Source: Chitinophaga pinensis (GTDB taxonomy: Bacteria > Bacteroidota > Bacteroidia > Chitinophagales > Chitinophagaceae). From it: a stretch of DNA of 64,000 nucleotides. The stretch covers positions 62,001 through 126,000 of the forward strand of contig CAMDVD010000003.1 in assembly GCA_945878115.1 (NCBI GenBank), written 5' to 3'. Shown piece by piece: positions 63,880-64,000 of the stretch (position 1 is the stretch's first letter; every line of letters begins with the position of its first letter). The translations under genes and the position numbers were made by a program. The notes beneath the pieces are model-generated. The model did not search any database, had not been told where the DNA came from, and saw only the letters and a list, made by a program, of their open reading frames with translations.

Positions 63880-64000
63880 ATATATAAATTTTGAGATAAA
63901 AATAGAATATAAATGTCAAATAATAATTCATAAGTTGCCCAGTATATAAAATCTTTAATACACAAATCATTTATTTACACTGAAGTAGTAATCCGGTGCC
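63880..64000. other. Window end without recognised features
   Basis: AT-rich DNA upstream of the Cse60-like gene. It should hold that gene's promoter, but no TAnnTTTG match is clear. Confidence 0.4.

Noticed and set aside
63755-63949. 64-codon open frame on the plus strand at the window end
   Set aside because: The minus-strand 53-residue frame at 63718-63879 has far better composition and a recognisable pattern.
24435-64000. Tailed prophage
   Set aside because: No terminase, portal, major capsid of HK97 type, tape measure, tail or baseplate gene is visible in about 40 kb.
24435-64000. Integrative conjugative element of the usual Bacteroidota type
   Set aside because: No relaxase, TraG/VirD4 coupling protein or Tra cluster is in the window; it cannot be excluded for the part beyond 64 kb.
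24436-64000. Second copy of the ssrA 3' end (right attachment site)
   Set aside because: I looked for the GGTTCGACTCCCCTCGG sequence to the right of ssrA and did not find it, so the right junction is probably outside the window.

Overview
The window is AT-rich DNA from a member of the Bacteroidota, probably a Chitinophagales- or Sphingobacteriales-like organism. Supporting signs are TAnnTTTG promoter boxes, several proteins with type IX secretion (T9SS) C-terminal sorting domains and 'SKAQ'-type signal peptides, an S16 protein with a long C-terminal tail, lipoproteins ending LxxC, and a tmRNA whose tag ends in ...FAMAA. No taxon name can be proven from the sequence.

Bases 1 to about 24435 are ordinary chromosome: rny (partial), a cytochrome c lipoprotein, pyrG, hmgA, aroQ, a LuxE-like acyltransferase, a family 2 glycosyltransferase, two hotdog thioesterases, mfd, scpB, a P-domain/CotH/T9SS gene broken by one in-frame TAG, rpsP, an MlaE/MlaF-type ABC pair, nhaD, a DUF885 lipoprotein, rnc and ssrA (tmRNA). 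Two copies of a dispersed intergenic repeat lie here, at about 5261-5401 and 23452-23550.

From the 3' end of ssrA to at least 63.9 kb the DNA is an integrated mobile element whose right end is outside the window. A serine recombinase abuts ssrA, and its last ~24 codons are antisense tmRNA sequence. Next come regulators (a DNA-binding protein and an XRE-ImmA protein with a defective zinc motif), a two-gene unit of unknown function and a single-protein type IIL restriction-modification enzyme. A ~13 kb cargo operon (32207-45584) is devoted to copper or other metals: three multicopper oxidases, a cytochrome c, a His-rich lipoprotein, an HMA/DUF3347 lipoprotein, a MerC-like membrane protein, a HYC_CC_PP-like protein and several T9SS-secreted proteins.

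After a phased array of 11-bp repeats (45624-45722) come two promoters and then a ~10.6 kb operon (46818-57455) that ends in a strong terminator. This operon holds small membrane proteins, an LEA2-like protein, a transglutaminase-like protein, several compact beta-rich proteins, a coiled-coil protein, a membrane-anchored protein with two annexin repeats, a peptidoglycan-binding protein, an amidase, an L,D-transpeptidase-like protein and holin/spanin-like proteins. It contains no terminase, portal, tail or conjugation gene. My preferred but unproven reading is a tailless, membrane-containing virus or a related virus-derived particle module. Downstream are a 1559-residue methyltransferase plus strawberry-notch-type helicase and a RecA/DnaB-like ATPase, probably the element's DNA-processing genes. 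A variant promoter with a GAAAGT box precedes both the integration genes and the structural genes, which suggests they belong to one element.
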